Part shown: positions 15,034 through 22,599 of the stretch, piece by piece | Layout of the letters: every line of letters starts with the position of its first letter | Numbering within the stretch: the stretch's first letter is position 1 | Source: Patescibacteria group bacterium | GTDB taxonomy: Bacteria; Patescibacteriota; Minisyncoccia; Phycocordibacterales; GWA1-40-21 | Direction of reading: 5' to 3' | DNA length: 42,169 nucleotides | Assembly (NCBI GenBank): GCA_018968925.1 | Contig: JAGWZI010000003.1 | Location: 1 to 42,169, forward strand | Made by a program: the position numbers and the translations under genes | Notes under the pieces: generated by a model | What the model saw: only the letters and a program-made list of their open reading frames with translations | What the model was told of the DNA's origin: nothing | Databases searched by the model: none

Positions 15034-15378
15034 ATGGTTACTATCAAAAGGATCTATCTGCCATGGAACAAAAATGACGGCTGTCGCGTGCTTGTCGACC
15101 GGCTCTGGCCGCGCGGGGTGAGCAAGCGGAAAGCGCGCCTGCATGCTTGGATGAAAGATATCGGTCCGTCAGGCGATTTGCGCATCTGGTTCGGCCACCG
15201 CAAAAGCCGCTGGGCAGCCTTCAAGCGGAAATACAAAAAGGAATTGGCCGGCAAGAAAGACCTTGTCGCCAAGCTCAGAAAACTTGAGAAAAAATTCAAG
15301 AAGCTGACGCTTTTGTTCGGTGCAAAGGACGAGAAACGCAATGAAGCGGTCTTGCTTGCCGAAATCCTTCGACGTTGA
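15034..15378 (+). CDS. DUF488 family protein
   Basis: 114 residues from the ATG at 15034 (MVTIKRIYLPWNKNDGCRVL). DUF488 features: RVLVDRLWPRGVSK, HAWMKDIGPSGDLRIWFGH, and a C-terminal TLLFGAKDEKRNEAVLL. The family is widespread, small and basic, of unproven function. The gene is divergent from the copper operon, and the promoters share the -35 region next to the CsoR-type operator, so co-regulation is possible. Its stop overlaps nothing but abuts the stop of the convergent MutY-like gene as TGATCA. Confidence 0.88.
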   Translation: MVTIKRIYLPWNKNDGCRVLVDRLWPRGVSKRKARLHAWMKDIGPSGDLRIWFGHRKSRWAAFKRKYKKELAGKKDLVAKLRKLEKKFKKLTLLFGAKDEKRNEAVLLAEILRR

Positions 15379-16188
15379 TCAGACGATCAGCATCCGGCCT
15401 GCAGCATCCTCTCGGATAAACCGCTCTGCGAGAAGCGCATCAAGAATGCGCCCGACACGGACGACCGGTTCCCCCGCCCCCCGGGCAAGTTGCCGTGCGT
15501 CCATCCGTCCTCGCACGAGCAGGAGTTTCAGGATTCTGCCGCGCAATTGCCGGTCCGATCCCTCGAATTTGGACTGCTTGGCGTATTGCCCGCTTCTGCG
15601 GTTCGGATTCTCCACTTCCCCTTTCAGGTGCGCGCCGTAATCCATGAGCGCCGAATACCATTCGCGCGGACGCTTCATATCGAGCGTCTTTCGGACGAGC
15701 GGCAGAATGTCCGCATCGCGCACATTCCTTTTTTTCGGAAAAAAATGATGGATGAAAATCCGGCGGATATTCGTCTCGATGAACGCGACCGGCATGTTGA
15801 ACGCATACGCGCATATCGCGGCGGCGGTGTTCGGGCCGACGCCGGGCAAGTCGACAAGCACGGTCAGGTCCCGCGGCAATTTTTCTTTGAATTCCGCCGT
15901 TACCCGTTCCGCGGTACGCTTGAGGTAGAGCGCGCGGCGGTTATAGCCGAGCCCCGACCATGCTTTCAAAACTTGGGCGGTGGAAGCCTGCGCCAGACTC
16001 TTGAAATTCGGAAATTTTTCGATGAATTCCCAGTATTTGCCGATCACCCGCTCCACCTGCGTCTGCTGGAGCATGATCTCGGAAACGAGAATGTGATAGG
16101 GATCGCGCGTATGCCGCCACGGCAAATGACGTCTGCCGTATTTTTCGTAAAAATCGAGAATGAGCTTTCTGAAACGTGATGATTGCAC
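15379..16188 (-). CDS. mutY: MutY-like A/G-specific adenine glycosylase without Fe-S cluster
   Basis: 269 residues from a GTG at 16188. HhH-GPD fold: catalytic Glu E37 in SEIMLQQTQV, hairpin LPGVGPNTAAAICAYAF (114-130). The position of the catalytic Asp of MutY (LDGNV) reads IETNIRR, with Glu (E138). The four-Cys iron-sulphur loop that should follow is absent; the segment reads GEVENPNRRSGQYAKQSKFE. A C-terminal winged-helix-like part follows, and the usual NUDIX-like 8-oxoG recognition domain is missing. Excision of A opposite 8-oxoG is likely but unproven. The gene starts two bases after the Bcp stop. Confidence 0.85.
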   Translation of the reverse strand: MQSSRFRKLILDFYEKYGRRHLPWRHTRDPYHILVSEIMLQQTQVERVIGKYWEFIEKFPNFKSLAQASTAQVLKAWSGLGYNRRALYLKRTAERVTAEFKEKLPRDLTVLVDLPGVGPNTAAAICAYAFNMPVAFIETNIRRIFIHHFFPKKRNVRDADILPLVRKTLDMKRPREWYSALMDYGAHLKGEVENPNRRSGQYAKQSKFEGSDRQLRGRILKLLLVRGRMDARQLARGAGEPVVRVGRILDALLAERFIREDAAGRMLIV

Positions 16189-16190
16189 GA

Positions 16191-16637
16191 TTATTTCGAT
16201 TCAATGTCGTAAATATCCTTCAGAATTTCGCCGGCATGGATCGTCGGATCGACTTTCGGGTATGCTTTCAAAATTTTTCCGTCTTTGCCGATCAAATATG
16301 AGATACGTTTCGTAAAAATACCGCCGAGCGCGCCGTACGCCTTGATGACTTCCTTTTTCGGGTCGGAAAGCAGTATGAACGGAAGTTTGTATTTCTCCTC
16401 GAATTTTTTGTGGCTTTCCACCGTGTCGTGGCTCACGCCGAACACTTTCACTCCCGCCCGTTCAAAATCGTTGTACATATCGCGGATCGCGCACGCTTCC
16501 TTCGTGCAGCCGGACGTATCGTCTTTCGGATAAAAATACACGAGAACTAACTGTCCTTTGTGATAGGAAAGAGAATGCTCCAGGCCGTTCTGGTCTTTCA
16601 GTTTGAAATCCGGCACTTTTGTTCCGACTGCAAGCAT
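16191..16637 (-). CDS. bcp: Thioredoxin-dependent peroxiredoxin, Bcp/PrxQ type
   Basis: 148 residues from the ATG at 16637. An ATG at 16661 is in frame, but the -10 box lies between the two, so the shorter start is chosen. Peroxidatic and resolving Cys are C44 and C49 (DDTSGCTKEACAIRD), the spacing of the atypical 2-Cys BCP class. YFYPKDDTSGC and GVSHDTVESHKKFEEKY are typical. It reduces peroxides with electrons from thioredoxin or similar, possibly through TrxB at 2947-3861. It is upstream of and probably co-transcribed with the MutY-like gene, a sensible oxidative-damage pair. Confidence 0.94.
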   Translation of the reverse strand: MLAVGTKVPDFKLKDQNGLEHSLSYHKGQLVLVYFYPKDDTSGCTKEACAIRDMYNDFERAGVKVFGVSHDTVESHKKFEEKYKLPFILLSDPKKEVIKAYGALGGIFTKRISYLIGKDGKILKAYPKVDPTIHAGEILKDIYDIESK

Positions 16638-16643
16638 GAGAAT

Positions 16644-16652
16644 ATTGTACCA
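16644..16652 (-). promoter_or_regulatory. Extended -10 of bcp, leaderless
   Basis: TGGTACAAT on the minus strand ends 6 nt before the ATG at 16637; the same nonamer drives ftsA. Confidence 0.65.
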
Positions 16653-16737
16653 TGATTTCAAAGATTGACTGCAAGGGAAAATATCGCTAGTATCATCTTA
16701 GAAGCATCTTGACTCAATACTTGTATGGAGGGAATCC

Positions 16738-17310
16738 ATGCCTCAGGCAAAGCCGTTTGCAGAGCGTGTATGGGAAAAACAACAGGATAGGATAAACATC
16801 TGGTATAAGAATTTCCCGCATTTTCAATTGCGGGTATTCCAAAATCCTCTCCCGGACATGGAAAATTCGGGGCAGTACAGCGGAAATGTGTTTTTTGTCA
16901 TACGAGACGCTGCTGGGAAAATCCGCAACGGCCGACCAGCGGAATTTATCGAATACTATCCGACGGCCGCTACAGCAAAAAAAGAAGCTGAGAAAAAATT
17001 TGCTGAAATGGTCCGGCGTATCAGCGTTGAAGCAAAAAATTTGAAAGATTTTCCCTGGAAAAGGAAGGAGGACTTCTGGCCGACAAAAAGAAGGGTCTTT
17101 CATTATGGAAAACATATGAAATACCTTTCCGCGAATGTTTTCAGAGGACCAAAGAAATACAAAGACCGGTGGGTTGTCTTGGTGAATTTCACTGCGCTCG
17201 GAGATCCATTCCTGCTGATCGATACCAGGCCGAGATTGCGTGAAGCAAAAATCCGTGCTGACAAGCTTCTCGCGCAGGCCGCGCGGGAAATTGCAAAAGA
17301 AATAAGGTAG
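16738..17310 (+). CDS. Hypothetical basic protein
   Basis: 190 residues, not recognised. Soluble, rich in Lys, Arg and aromatic residues, no signal peptide or TM. Mixed alpha/beta pattern: VFFVIRDAAGKIRNGRPAEF and RWVVLVNFTALGDPFLLIDT are probable strands, with long charged helices between and at the C-terminus (LREAKIRADKLLAQAAREIA). It has a clear GGAGGG ribosome binding site (16727-16732), unusual in this window, with a possible -10 TATCAT at 16691-16696. A good terminator follows, so it is monocistronic. Confidence 0.8.
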   Translation: MPQAKPFAERVWEKQQDRINIWYKNFPHFQLRVFQNPLPDMENSGQYSGNVFFVIRDAAGKIRNGRPAEFIEYYPTAATAKKEAEKKFAEMVRRISVEAKNLKDFPWKRKEDFWPTKRRVFHYGKHMKYLSANVFRGPKKYKDRWVVLVNFTALGDPFLLIDTRPRLREAKIRADKLLAQAAREIAKEIR

Positions 17311-17328
17311 GCGGACAGAAAGACCGTT

Positions 17329-17354
17329 CGGAAAAAATCCGGATGGTCTTTTTT
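17329..17354 (+). terminator. Rho-independent terminator
   Basis: Stem with outer AAAGACC/GGTCTTT and an inner G/C-rich part including G-T pairs, around an A-rich loop, then a T-run. It ends the hypothetical gene before tsaD. Confidence 0.8.
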
Positions 17355-17363
17355 ATCGTCAAA

Positions 17364-17372
17364 TGATACTGT
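17364..17372 (+). promoter_or_regulatory. Possible extended -10 of tsaD, leaderless
   Basis: TGATACTGT ends 6 nt before the ATG. The hexamer TACTGT is a weak match, and the call rests on spacing and the TGn. Confidence 0.35.
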
Positions 17373-17378
17373 AAAAGC

Positions 17379-18539
17379 ATGAAAATCCTGGCCATCGAGA
17401 CATCCTGCGACGAAACAGCGGTGTGCATCGTCAAAGCGGACGGCGAAGATATCCGCGTCCTCGGCAATGAATTGTATTCGCAAGCGGCGCTTCATGCGCA
17501 GTACGGCGGCGTCTTCCCGAACATGGCAAAACGCGAGCATGCGAAAAATCTCGTTCCCCTGCTTGCAAAATGCCTTGCTGATGCGAAATGCGGCGGCGAA
17601 TCGCGCGCGATTCCCGGCGAAACGAAAGAAAAAATCAAAATCATTCTCGAGCGCGAAGGAAATCTTGCTGACGATCTTCTCATCTTTGCCGAAAAATCGG
17701 TGCGGCCGGATATCGACGCCATCGCCGTGACGAACGGTCCCGGGCTCGAGCCGGCCTTGTGGGTCGGCGTGACGTTTGCAAAATCGCTCGGTATCCTTTG
17801 GGACATGCCCGTCTATCCGATCAATCACCTGGAAGGACATATTTTGGTGGCGGCAATCGAGCGCATCGCGGAAAATGGATTCGCTTTCAAGGAGATCGAA
17901 TATCCGGCGATTGCGCTTCTCGTGTCGGGCGGGCATACGCAGATCGTCCTGAACAAGGCGCCGCTCGCATACAAAATCGTCGGCGACACGAAAGACGACG
18001 CGGCCGGCGAAGCGTTCGACAAGGTCGCGCGCATTCTCGGTCTTCCCTATCCCGGCGGGCCGGAAATCTCGCGTCTTGCGAAAAAGGACCGGGAAGAATT
18101 TCCCGACCAGGAAACGATGTATCCCTTGCCGCGGCCGATGATCCGTTCCGGCGATCTTGATTTCTCTTTTTCCGGACTGAAGACTGCCGTCCTCTACACC
18201 GTGAAAAAAATCCCGAAGATGACCGATGCGACCCGGCAGGAGATCGCCCGCGAATTCGAGGATGCCGCGATCGAAGTTCTCGTCCTCAAGACGCGCCAGG
18301 CCGCCATCGAATATGGCGCGAAGACGATCGTCATGGGCGGCGGCGTGAGCGCAAACGCGAAATTGCGCAGCGATCTCGCGAAACTCGCAGAAGAGCTCTC
18401 CGCAGCGTTCCTCGTCCCCGAAGTGTCGGCTTCGACCGATAACGCGCTCATGATCGGGGTTGCCGCCGCAGTGCGGATCGCACACAGCGCGAAACCGGCC
18501 GCAGATTTCCGCGCCGAGGGCAATCTTTCCCTCAGTTGA
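17379..18539 (+). CDS. tsaD: tRNA N6-adenosine threonylcarbamoyltransferase TsaD
   Basis: Transfers threonylcarbamoyl to A37 of ANN-decoding tRNAs (t6A) with TsaB/TsaE. Seen: N-terminal ETSCDETAV, metal His pair in NHLEGH (H150, H154), LLVSGGHTQIVL, GEAFDKVARILGLPYPGGP, and C-terminal VMGGGVSANAKLR and TDNALMIG. The length of 386 is about 40 more than usual, owing to a charged insert near residues 68-108 between KCLADAK and DIDAIAVTNGPG. A structured RNA candidate follows. Confidence 0.95.
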   Translation: MKILAIETSCDETAVCIVKADGEDIRVLGNELYSQAALHAQYGGVFPNMAKREHAKNLVPLLAKCLADAKCGGESRAIPGETKEKIKIILEREGNLADDLLIFAEKSVRPDIDAIAVTNGPGLEPALWVGVTFAKSLGILWDMPVYPINHLEGHILVAAIERIAENGFAFKEIEYPAIALLVSGGHTQIVLNKAPLAYKIVGDTKDDAAGEAFDKVARILGLPYPGGPEISRLAKKDREEFPDQETMYPLPRPMIRSGDLDFSFSGLKTAVLYTVKKIPKMTDATRQEIAREFEDAAIEVLVLKTRQAAIEYGAKTIVMGGGVSANAKLRSDLAKLAEELSAAFLVPEVSASTDNALMIGVAAAVRIAHSAKPAADFRAEGNLSLS

Positions 18540-18547
18540 AATGACCC

Positions 18548-18575
18548 TTGACTTTCCGGCACTCCGGAGTATTCT
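18548..18575 (+). promoter_or_regulatory. Promoter of the RNA candidate upstream of valS
   Basis: -35 TTGACT (18548-18553), 16-bp spacer, -10 TATTCT (18570-18575), directly after the tsaD stop. Start predicted near 18582. Confidence 0.5.
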
Positions 18576-18581
18576 TGCCTT

Positions 18582-18890
18582 CGCACGGGCGCGGTGAAGG
18601 ATTCATGCTCCTAGCCGCAATGTCCGGGCTTATGCAGAACAGCAGTACCTTAAAAGGGACCGCATAAGCGATCCTGCGGAATAATCTGCGGCGCATTCCT
18701 TGTCGGCCTGAAAGCCTGCTCGAAATGTCAAGCATTTGGTGGCTCTCTGTCATTATCAGCCGCCGGTGTCAGCTGCAATCCGCGAAACGACAGGGCGCAT
18801 TTCCCGGCTTCGAGCCCAAGACTCGAGCCAATGGAAGCGCCCTTCCTCAAGCCCCTGCGACCACCTCTCTCCGGTCGCATGGGGCTTTTT
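18582..18890 (+). ncRNA. Structured RNA candidate, identity unknown
   Basis: No credible protein is encoded here. The stretch has a promoter at its left, a strong terminator at its right, and several hairpins: CTTATGC/GCATAAG (18629-18635 with 18662-18668), GGTGGCT/AGCCGCC (18738-18744 with 18758-18764), and GGGCGC/GCGCCC (18793-18798 with 18837-18842) enclosing a second paired segment. It is about 310 nt. I looked for marks of RNase P RNA, tmRNA, SRP RNA and a T-box and did not find them on either strand. valS has its own promoter after the terminator, so this is a separate transcript. Confidence 0.55.
18850..18890 (+). terminator. Terminator of the RNA candidate
   Basis: AGCCCC/GGGGCT and inner GCGACC/GGTCGC pairs with a 10-nt loop, then five T. 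Confidence 0.85.
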
Positions 18891-18912
18891 CATTTCCAAA
18901 ATCGCCTTATTT

Positions 18913-18921
18913 TGCTATGCT
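18913..18921 (+). promoter_or_regulatory. Extended -10 of valS, leaderless
   Basis: TGCTATGCT ends 7 nt before the ATG at 18929. Confidence 0.6.
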
Positions 18922-18928
18922 GTTTCCC

Positions 18929-21124
18929 ATGAATGAGAAGTTCTTGAAACCCTACAACCCGCAGGAAACCGAAGGAAGGATTTACAAGCTCTGGGAAACC
19001 TCCGGCTATTTCAATCCCGATAAACTGCCGGCAGACCACAAGGATCCGTACACGATCATGATGCCGCCGCCGAACGTCACCGGCGTCCTCCACATGGGAC
19101 ATGCCATGATGATAACGATCGAAGATATCATGATCCGCTACAAAAGAATGCGCGGGTATAAGACGCTCTGGCTGCCGGGCACCGACCACGCCGCCATTGC
19201 CACGCAATCGCGCGTCGAGAAGGACATCAAGAAAGCGGAGGACAAATCGCGCTACGATCTCGGCCGCGAGGAACTTCTGCGCCGGATCGACGCATTTGCC
19301 AAGCAAAGCCACGACACGATCATCTCCCAGCTCAAAGTCTTCGGCGCGTCATGCGACTGGTCGCGCGAAGCGTTCACGCTCGACGAGAAGCGCAACCTTG
19401 CCGTCCGCACGATCTTCAAGAAAATGTACGACGACGGCCTTATTTATCGCGGCAATCGTATCGTGAACTGGGACCCGAAAGGTCAGACGACGATTTCCGA
19501 CGACGAGATCGTCTACGAGGAACGCGACGCAAAATTCTACACGTTCAAGTATTCCAAGGACTTTCCCATTTCCATTTCCACCACGAGGCCGGAAACAAAA
19601 GTCGGCGACACCGCGGTCGCCGTGCACCCGGACGATCTGCGATACCAGAAATATATTGGGAAGGAATATGATGCGGTTTTCTGCGGCGTGCCGATCCATA
19701 TAAAAATCATCGCGGACAAATCCGTCGAGAAGGATTTCGGCACGGGCGCGCTTGGCGTCACGCCGGCGCATTCCAAGATCGACTGGGAAATGGGAGAGAA
19801 AAATCATTTGCCGATCATCCAGGTCATCGACGAGAAAGCCCGCATGATGGTCGGCGATGAACGCCTGATGGGCAAGAAAGTCACCGAAGCCCGCGAAGTG
19901 ATCGTGGAATGGCTCAAATCCGAAGGACTTTTGGAAAAAGAAGAAACAATCAAGCAGAACGTCTCGACCGCCGAACGCACGGGCGGCATCGTGGAACCCC
20001 TGCCAAAACTCCAGTGGTTCGTGGCTGTTGATAAAAAATTTAATATTGAAAAGAAAAACAACAGCGGTATGTTCCCTACCGGCATGAAAGAAGCGTCTTT
20101 GAAAGACATACTCTGGCACGCAGTCAAACCAAATCAAATTAATATTATTCCTGAATATTTTTCAAAAACATATTTTCATTGGACTGAAAAATTAAACGAT
20201 TGGTGCATCTCGCGCCAGATCTGGTACGGCCATCGGATTCCTGTCTGGTACAAAGGCGAGCAAATCTATTGTGGTACCGAAGCGCCGAAAGGCGACGGTT
20301 GGACGCAGGATGAAGACACGCTCGACACCTGGTTTTCCTCGGCGCTGTGGACGTTTTCCACGCTCGGCTGGCCGGAGCAAACGAAAGATCTCGCTATGTA
20401 CCATCCGACAGACGTCCTTGAAACCGGCTACGAGATCATTTTCTTTTGGGTCGCCCGCATGATCATGATGACCGGCTACGCGCTCGGCACAATTCCCTTC
20501 AAGACGGTGTATCTTCACGGCACCGTGCGCGACGCGAAAGGCCGCAAGATGTCAAAATCGCTCGGCAACGGCATCGATCCCCTTGATATCGCGGCGAAGT
20601 TCGGCGCGGACGCCGGCCGCATGGCGCTCGTCGTCGGCAACGCGCCGGGTACGGACAGCAAGATCTCCGAAGACAAGATCAAAGGCTACAAGAATTTCTC
20701 AAACAAGGTCTGGAACATCGCCCGCTTCATCCAGGAAGGAACCGCCGGCACCGCGTATGATCCGAAATTTACCTCGTTCACTCCGGATGAAGAGCACGCG
20801 CGCGAAGAGCGCAGGGCGTTCATCGCGGACATGACGCGCGACATGGAAGAATTCCGCTTCTATATGGCGAGCGAGAAGATCTACCATTACGTCTGGCACA
20901 CGCTCGCCGACGTCATCCTGGAGGACAGCAAAAAGATCTTCAAGGACGGCGCGGAGGAGGCGAAAATATCGCGCAAACAGTTCCTGCTTGAAACGCTCGA
21001 GATCTGCCTCAAACTGCTTCATCCGTTTATGCCGTTTTTGACCGAAGAGATCTGGCAACTCACCGGCAAGAGGAATCTGCTCATGATCGAAACCTGGCCG
21101 ATAGCGAAAGAAACCGATGCATAG
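18929..21124 (+). CDS. valS: Valyl-tRNA synthetase
   Basis: Class I synthetase, 731 residues from the ATG at 18929 (MNEKFLKPYNPQETEGRIYK); the open frame extends upstream into the RNA candidate, which is not coding. Seen: HIGH motif as HMGH (55-58) after MMPPPNVTG, an editing (CP1) domain with TTRPETKVGDTAVAVHP, and KMSKS (540-544). ValRS is usually near 850-950 residues with a C-terminal coiled-coil arm; here it stops soon after TEEIWQLTGKRNLLMIETWP, so the arm is missing. The part encoded by about 20031-20205 is strikingly A/T-rich compared with the rest of the gene. The last 8 bases overlap the next gene. Confidence 0.95.
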   Translation: MNEKFLKPYNPQETEGRIYKLWETSGYFNPDKLPADHKDPYTIMMPPPNVTGVLHMGHAMMITIEDIMIRYKRMRGYKTLWLPGTDHAAIATQSRVEKDIKKAEDKSRYDLGREELLRRIDAFAKQSHDTIISQLKVFGASCDWSREAFTLDEKRNLAVRTIFKKMYDDGLIYRGNRIVNWDPKGQTTISDDEIVYEERDAKFYTFKYSKDFPISISTTRPETKVGDTAVAVHPDDLRYQKYIGKEYDAVFCGVPIHIKIIADKSVEKDFGTGALGVTPAHSKIDWEMGEKNHLPIIQVIDEKARMMVGDERLMGKKVTEAREVIVEWLKSEGLLEKEETIKQNVSTAERTGGIVEPLPKLQWFVAVDKKFNIEKKNNSGMFPTGMKEASLKDILWHAVKPNQINIIPEYFSKTYFHWTEKLNDWCISRQIWYGHRIPVWYKGEQIYCGTEAPKGDGWTQDEDTLDTWFSSALWTFSTLGWPEQTKDLAMYHPTDVLETGYEIIFFWVARMIMMTGYALGTIPFKTVYLHGTVRDAKGRKMSKSLGNGIDPLDIAAKFGADAGRMALVVGNAPGTDSKISEDKIKGYKNFSNKVWNIARFIQEGTAGTAYDPKFTSFTPDEEHAREERRAFIADMTRDMEEFRFYMASEKIYHYVWHTLADVILEDSKKIFKDGAEEAKISRKQFLLETLEICLKLLHPFMPFLTEEIWQLTGKRNLLMIETWPIAKETDA

Positions 21125-21890
21125 CGAGGCGCTCTCGTTCGTCATAGCGTTCCTCGGCGGATTCCTGCCGTCCTTCGTCTGGCTTTTTTTCTGGAACGAG
21201 GAAAAGAAATCGGCGGAACCGCTCCGCGCCCTCATCCTCGCTTTCGCCGGCGGCATGGCGGCGGTTTTCATCTCGCTCTTCCTCGAAAAAACCGTTTACA
21301 ACATCGACCCGAACGCGATCTCGCATGGCGCCCTCTGGCAGGCGTTCCTGTCATGGGCAAAAGCGGTCGCAAATATGAAAAATGTGGCGCTCGGCCAGTT
21401 CCTCCTCGTGACGCTTTTCGCGCCGATCATCGAGGAAACGCTCAAATTCCTCGCGGCATACCTGCTCGTCCTGCGTAGCCGCGATGACGAGGAACCGATC
21501 GATCCGGTCATCTTCATGATCACCACGGCGCTCGGCTTTGCCGCCGTCGAGAACATGCTCTTTCTCCTCGATCCGCTGACCCAATCGAGCCTCCACGTCT
21601 CGATCTATACCGGCAACATGCGCTTTGTCGGCGCCATGCTCCTCCATACCGTCTCGTCGGCCACCATCGGCCTCTTCATCGGTTTCAATTTCTTCGATAC
21701 GAAGATCGAGGAGTATTTCTGGGGCTTTACCGGCCTTGTCGCCGCCATTCTCATCCACTCGCTCTTCAACTTCTTCATGATCGGTTCGAACTCGCTCGTC
21801 GTCTTGGAAGGAATCTGGATCAGTGTTATCATGGTCTTGTTCATCATCGAGAAGGTGAAACGGATCCGGCTCGAGAAGATCGAAAAATAG
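21117..21890 (+). CDS. PrsW-family intramembrane protease
   Basis: 257 residues with seven or eight TM segments. PrsW (glutamic-type membrane protease) motifs: PIIEETLKF (EExxK), GFAAVENMLFLL, LLHTVSSATIGLFIG and HSLFNFFM. In Bacillus PrsW cleaves an anti-sigma factor; in this organism the substrate is unknown. The start codon overlaps the end of valS by 8 bases, so translation is probably coupled. Hsp20 follows by 24-27 bases. Confidence 0.88.
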   Translation: MHSEALSFVIAFLGGFLPSFVWLFFWNEEKKSAEPLRALILAFAGGMAAVFISLFLEKTVYNIDPNAISHGALWQAFLSWAKAVANMKNVALGQFLLVTLFAPIIEETLKFLAAYLLVLRSRDDEEPIDPVIFMITTALGFAAVENMLFLLDPLTQSSLHVSIYTGNMRFVGAMLLHTVSSATIGLFIGFNFFDTKIEEYFWGFTGLVAAILIHSLFNFFMIGSNSLVVLEGIWISVIMVLFIIEKVKRIRLEKIEK

Positions 21891-21917
21891 TGCGATTACC
21901 AATTTTCATGCACATTG

Positions 21918-22358
21918 ATGGCAAAAAAATCATTTTTTGAGAAGCTGACGGGCATGGTGCGGGCGGATGAGGATGAGCGCGAAGGCGACGAACTTTCCCC
22001 CGTCCTGACCGACGCCGAGGAAGAAACCGATGGCGAGCTTGCCGTCGACATGTACCAGACGCCGTCCGAAGTGGTCATCAAGACGATGGTCGCCGGCGTC
22101 CGGCCGGAGGATCTCGACATCTCCATCACCCGCGACATGGTGACGATCAAAGGCCATCGCGAGGACACGCGCGAAGCGTCGGACGAGGATTTCTTCCACA
22201 AAGAACTCTACTGGGGCTCGTTCTCCCGCACGATCACCCTGCCCGCCGAGATCGAAGTCGAGGAAGCCGAAGCGACGAACAAGAACGGCCTTCTCACCCT
22301 TACCCTGCCAAAAATCGACCGCAACAAACAGGCGAAAGTGAAGATCAAGAGCGTCTAG
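21918..22358 (+). CDS. Small heat shock protein, Hsp20/alpha-crystallin family
   Basis: 146 residues from the ATG at 21918; a TTG directly before it is a less likely start. The alpha-crystallin domain spans about 40-143: ELAVDMYQTPSEVVIKTMV, DISITRDMVTIKGHRE, FSRTITLPAEI, and the closing GLLTLTLPKI, the family's GxLxLxLPK motif, followed by a C-terminal KVKIKSV extension. The N-terminal part is acidic. ATP-independent holdase, cytoplasmic. No good promoter is seen, so it may be co-transcribed with the PrsW-like gene. Confidence 0.93.
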   Translation: MAKKSFFEKLTGMVRADEDEREGDELSPVLTDAEEETDGELAVDMYQTPSEVVIKTMVAGVRPEDLDISITRDMVTIKGHREDTREASDEDFFHKELYWGSFSRTITLPAEIEVEEAEATNKNGLLTLTLPKIDRNKQAKVKIKSV

Positions 22359-22360
22359 CG

Positions 22361-22386
22361 AAAACCGCCCGTACGGGCGGTTTTTT
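22361..22386. terminator. Bidirectional terminator between Hsp20 and tRNA-Phe
   Basis: AAAACCGCCCGTACGGGCGGTTTT is nearly a perfect palindrome with T-runs on both sides; Hsp20 (+) and tRNA-Phe (-) converge on it. Confidence 0.85.
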
Positions 22387-22390
22387 CATG

Positions 22391-22463
22391 TGTCAGGAGC
22401 CGGGTTCGAACCGGCGACCCTTCGCTCTTCAGGCGAATGCTCTACCAACTGAGCTATCCTGAC
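22391..22463 (-). tRNA. tRNA-Phe (anticodon GAA)
   Basis: Acceptor GTCAGGA/TCCTGAC, D-arm GCTC-AGTTGGTA-GAGC, anticodon stem TTCGC/GCGAA with loop CTGAAGA, and T-arm GCCGG-TTCGAAC-CCGGC. CCA is not encoded. Confidence 0.97.
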
Positions 22464-22537
22464 ATTTCTTGATGTTATCCACCAAAACAGCTATCCTGAA
22501 ATACGCTAATGTTATCAGCCAAAACAGTTATCCTGAC
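22464..22537 (-). repeat. Two tandem degenerate copies of the tRNA-Phe 5' end
   Basis: Read on the minus strand, the copies begin at 22537 (GTCAGGATAACT) and 22500 (TTCAGGATAGCT), and the tRNA begins at 22463 (GTCAGGATAGCT). The spacing is exactly 37 nt in both steps. After that each copy reads CTGTTTTGG in place of CTCAGTTGG and ends GATAACAT plus an A-rich spacer. The same CTGTTTTGG change marks the copies before tRNA-Val. No other tRNA in the window has such copies. Confidence 0.85.
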
Positions 22538-22599
22538 GGACTCTTGCAAACAAAATTCCAGCGAGAAAATACTACACTATTTCCCCTCTTTTTTCCAGC

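Noticed and set aside
18582-18890. RNase P RNA, tmRNA, SRP RNA or a valS T-box
   Set aside because: A GTCCGGGCT stretch on + and an ACAGAGAGC stretch on - resemble pieces of RNase P RNA, but the other universal boxes are missing; no TTCGAC start or T-arm for tmRNA; no GGAAGGAAGCAG for SRP; no GGGTGGNACCGCG before the terminator for a T-box.
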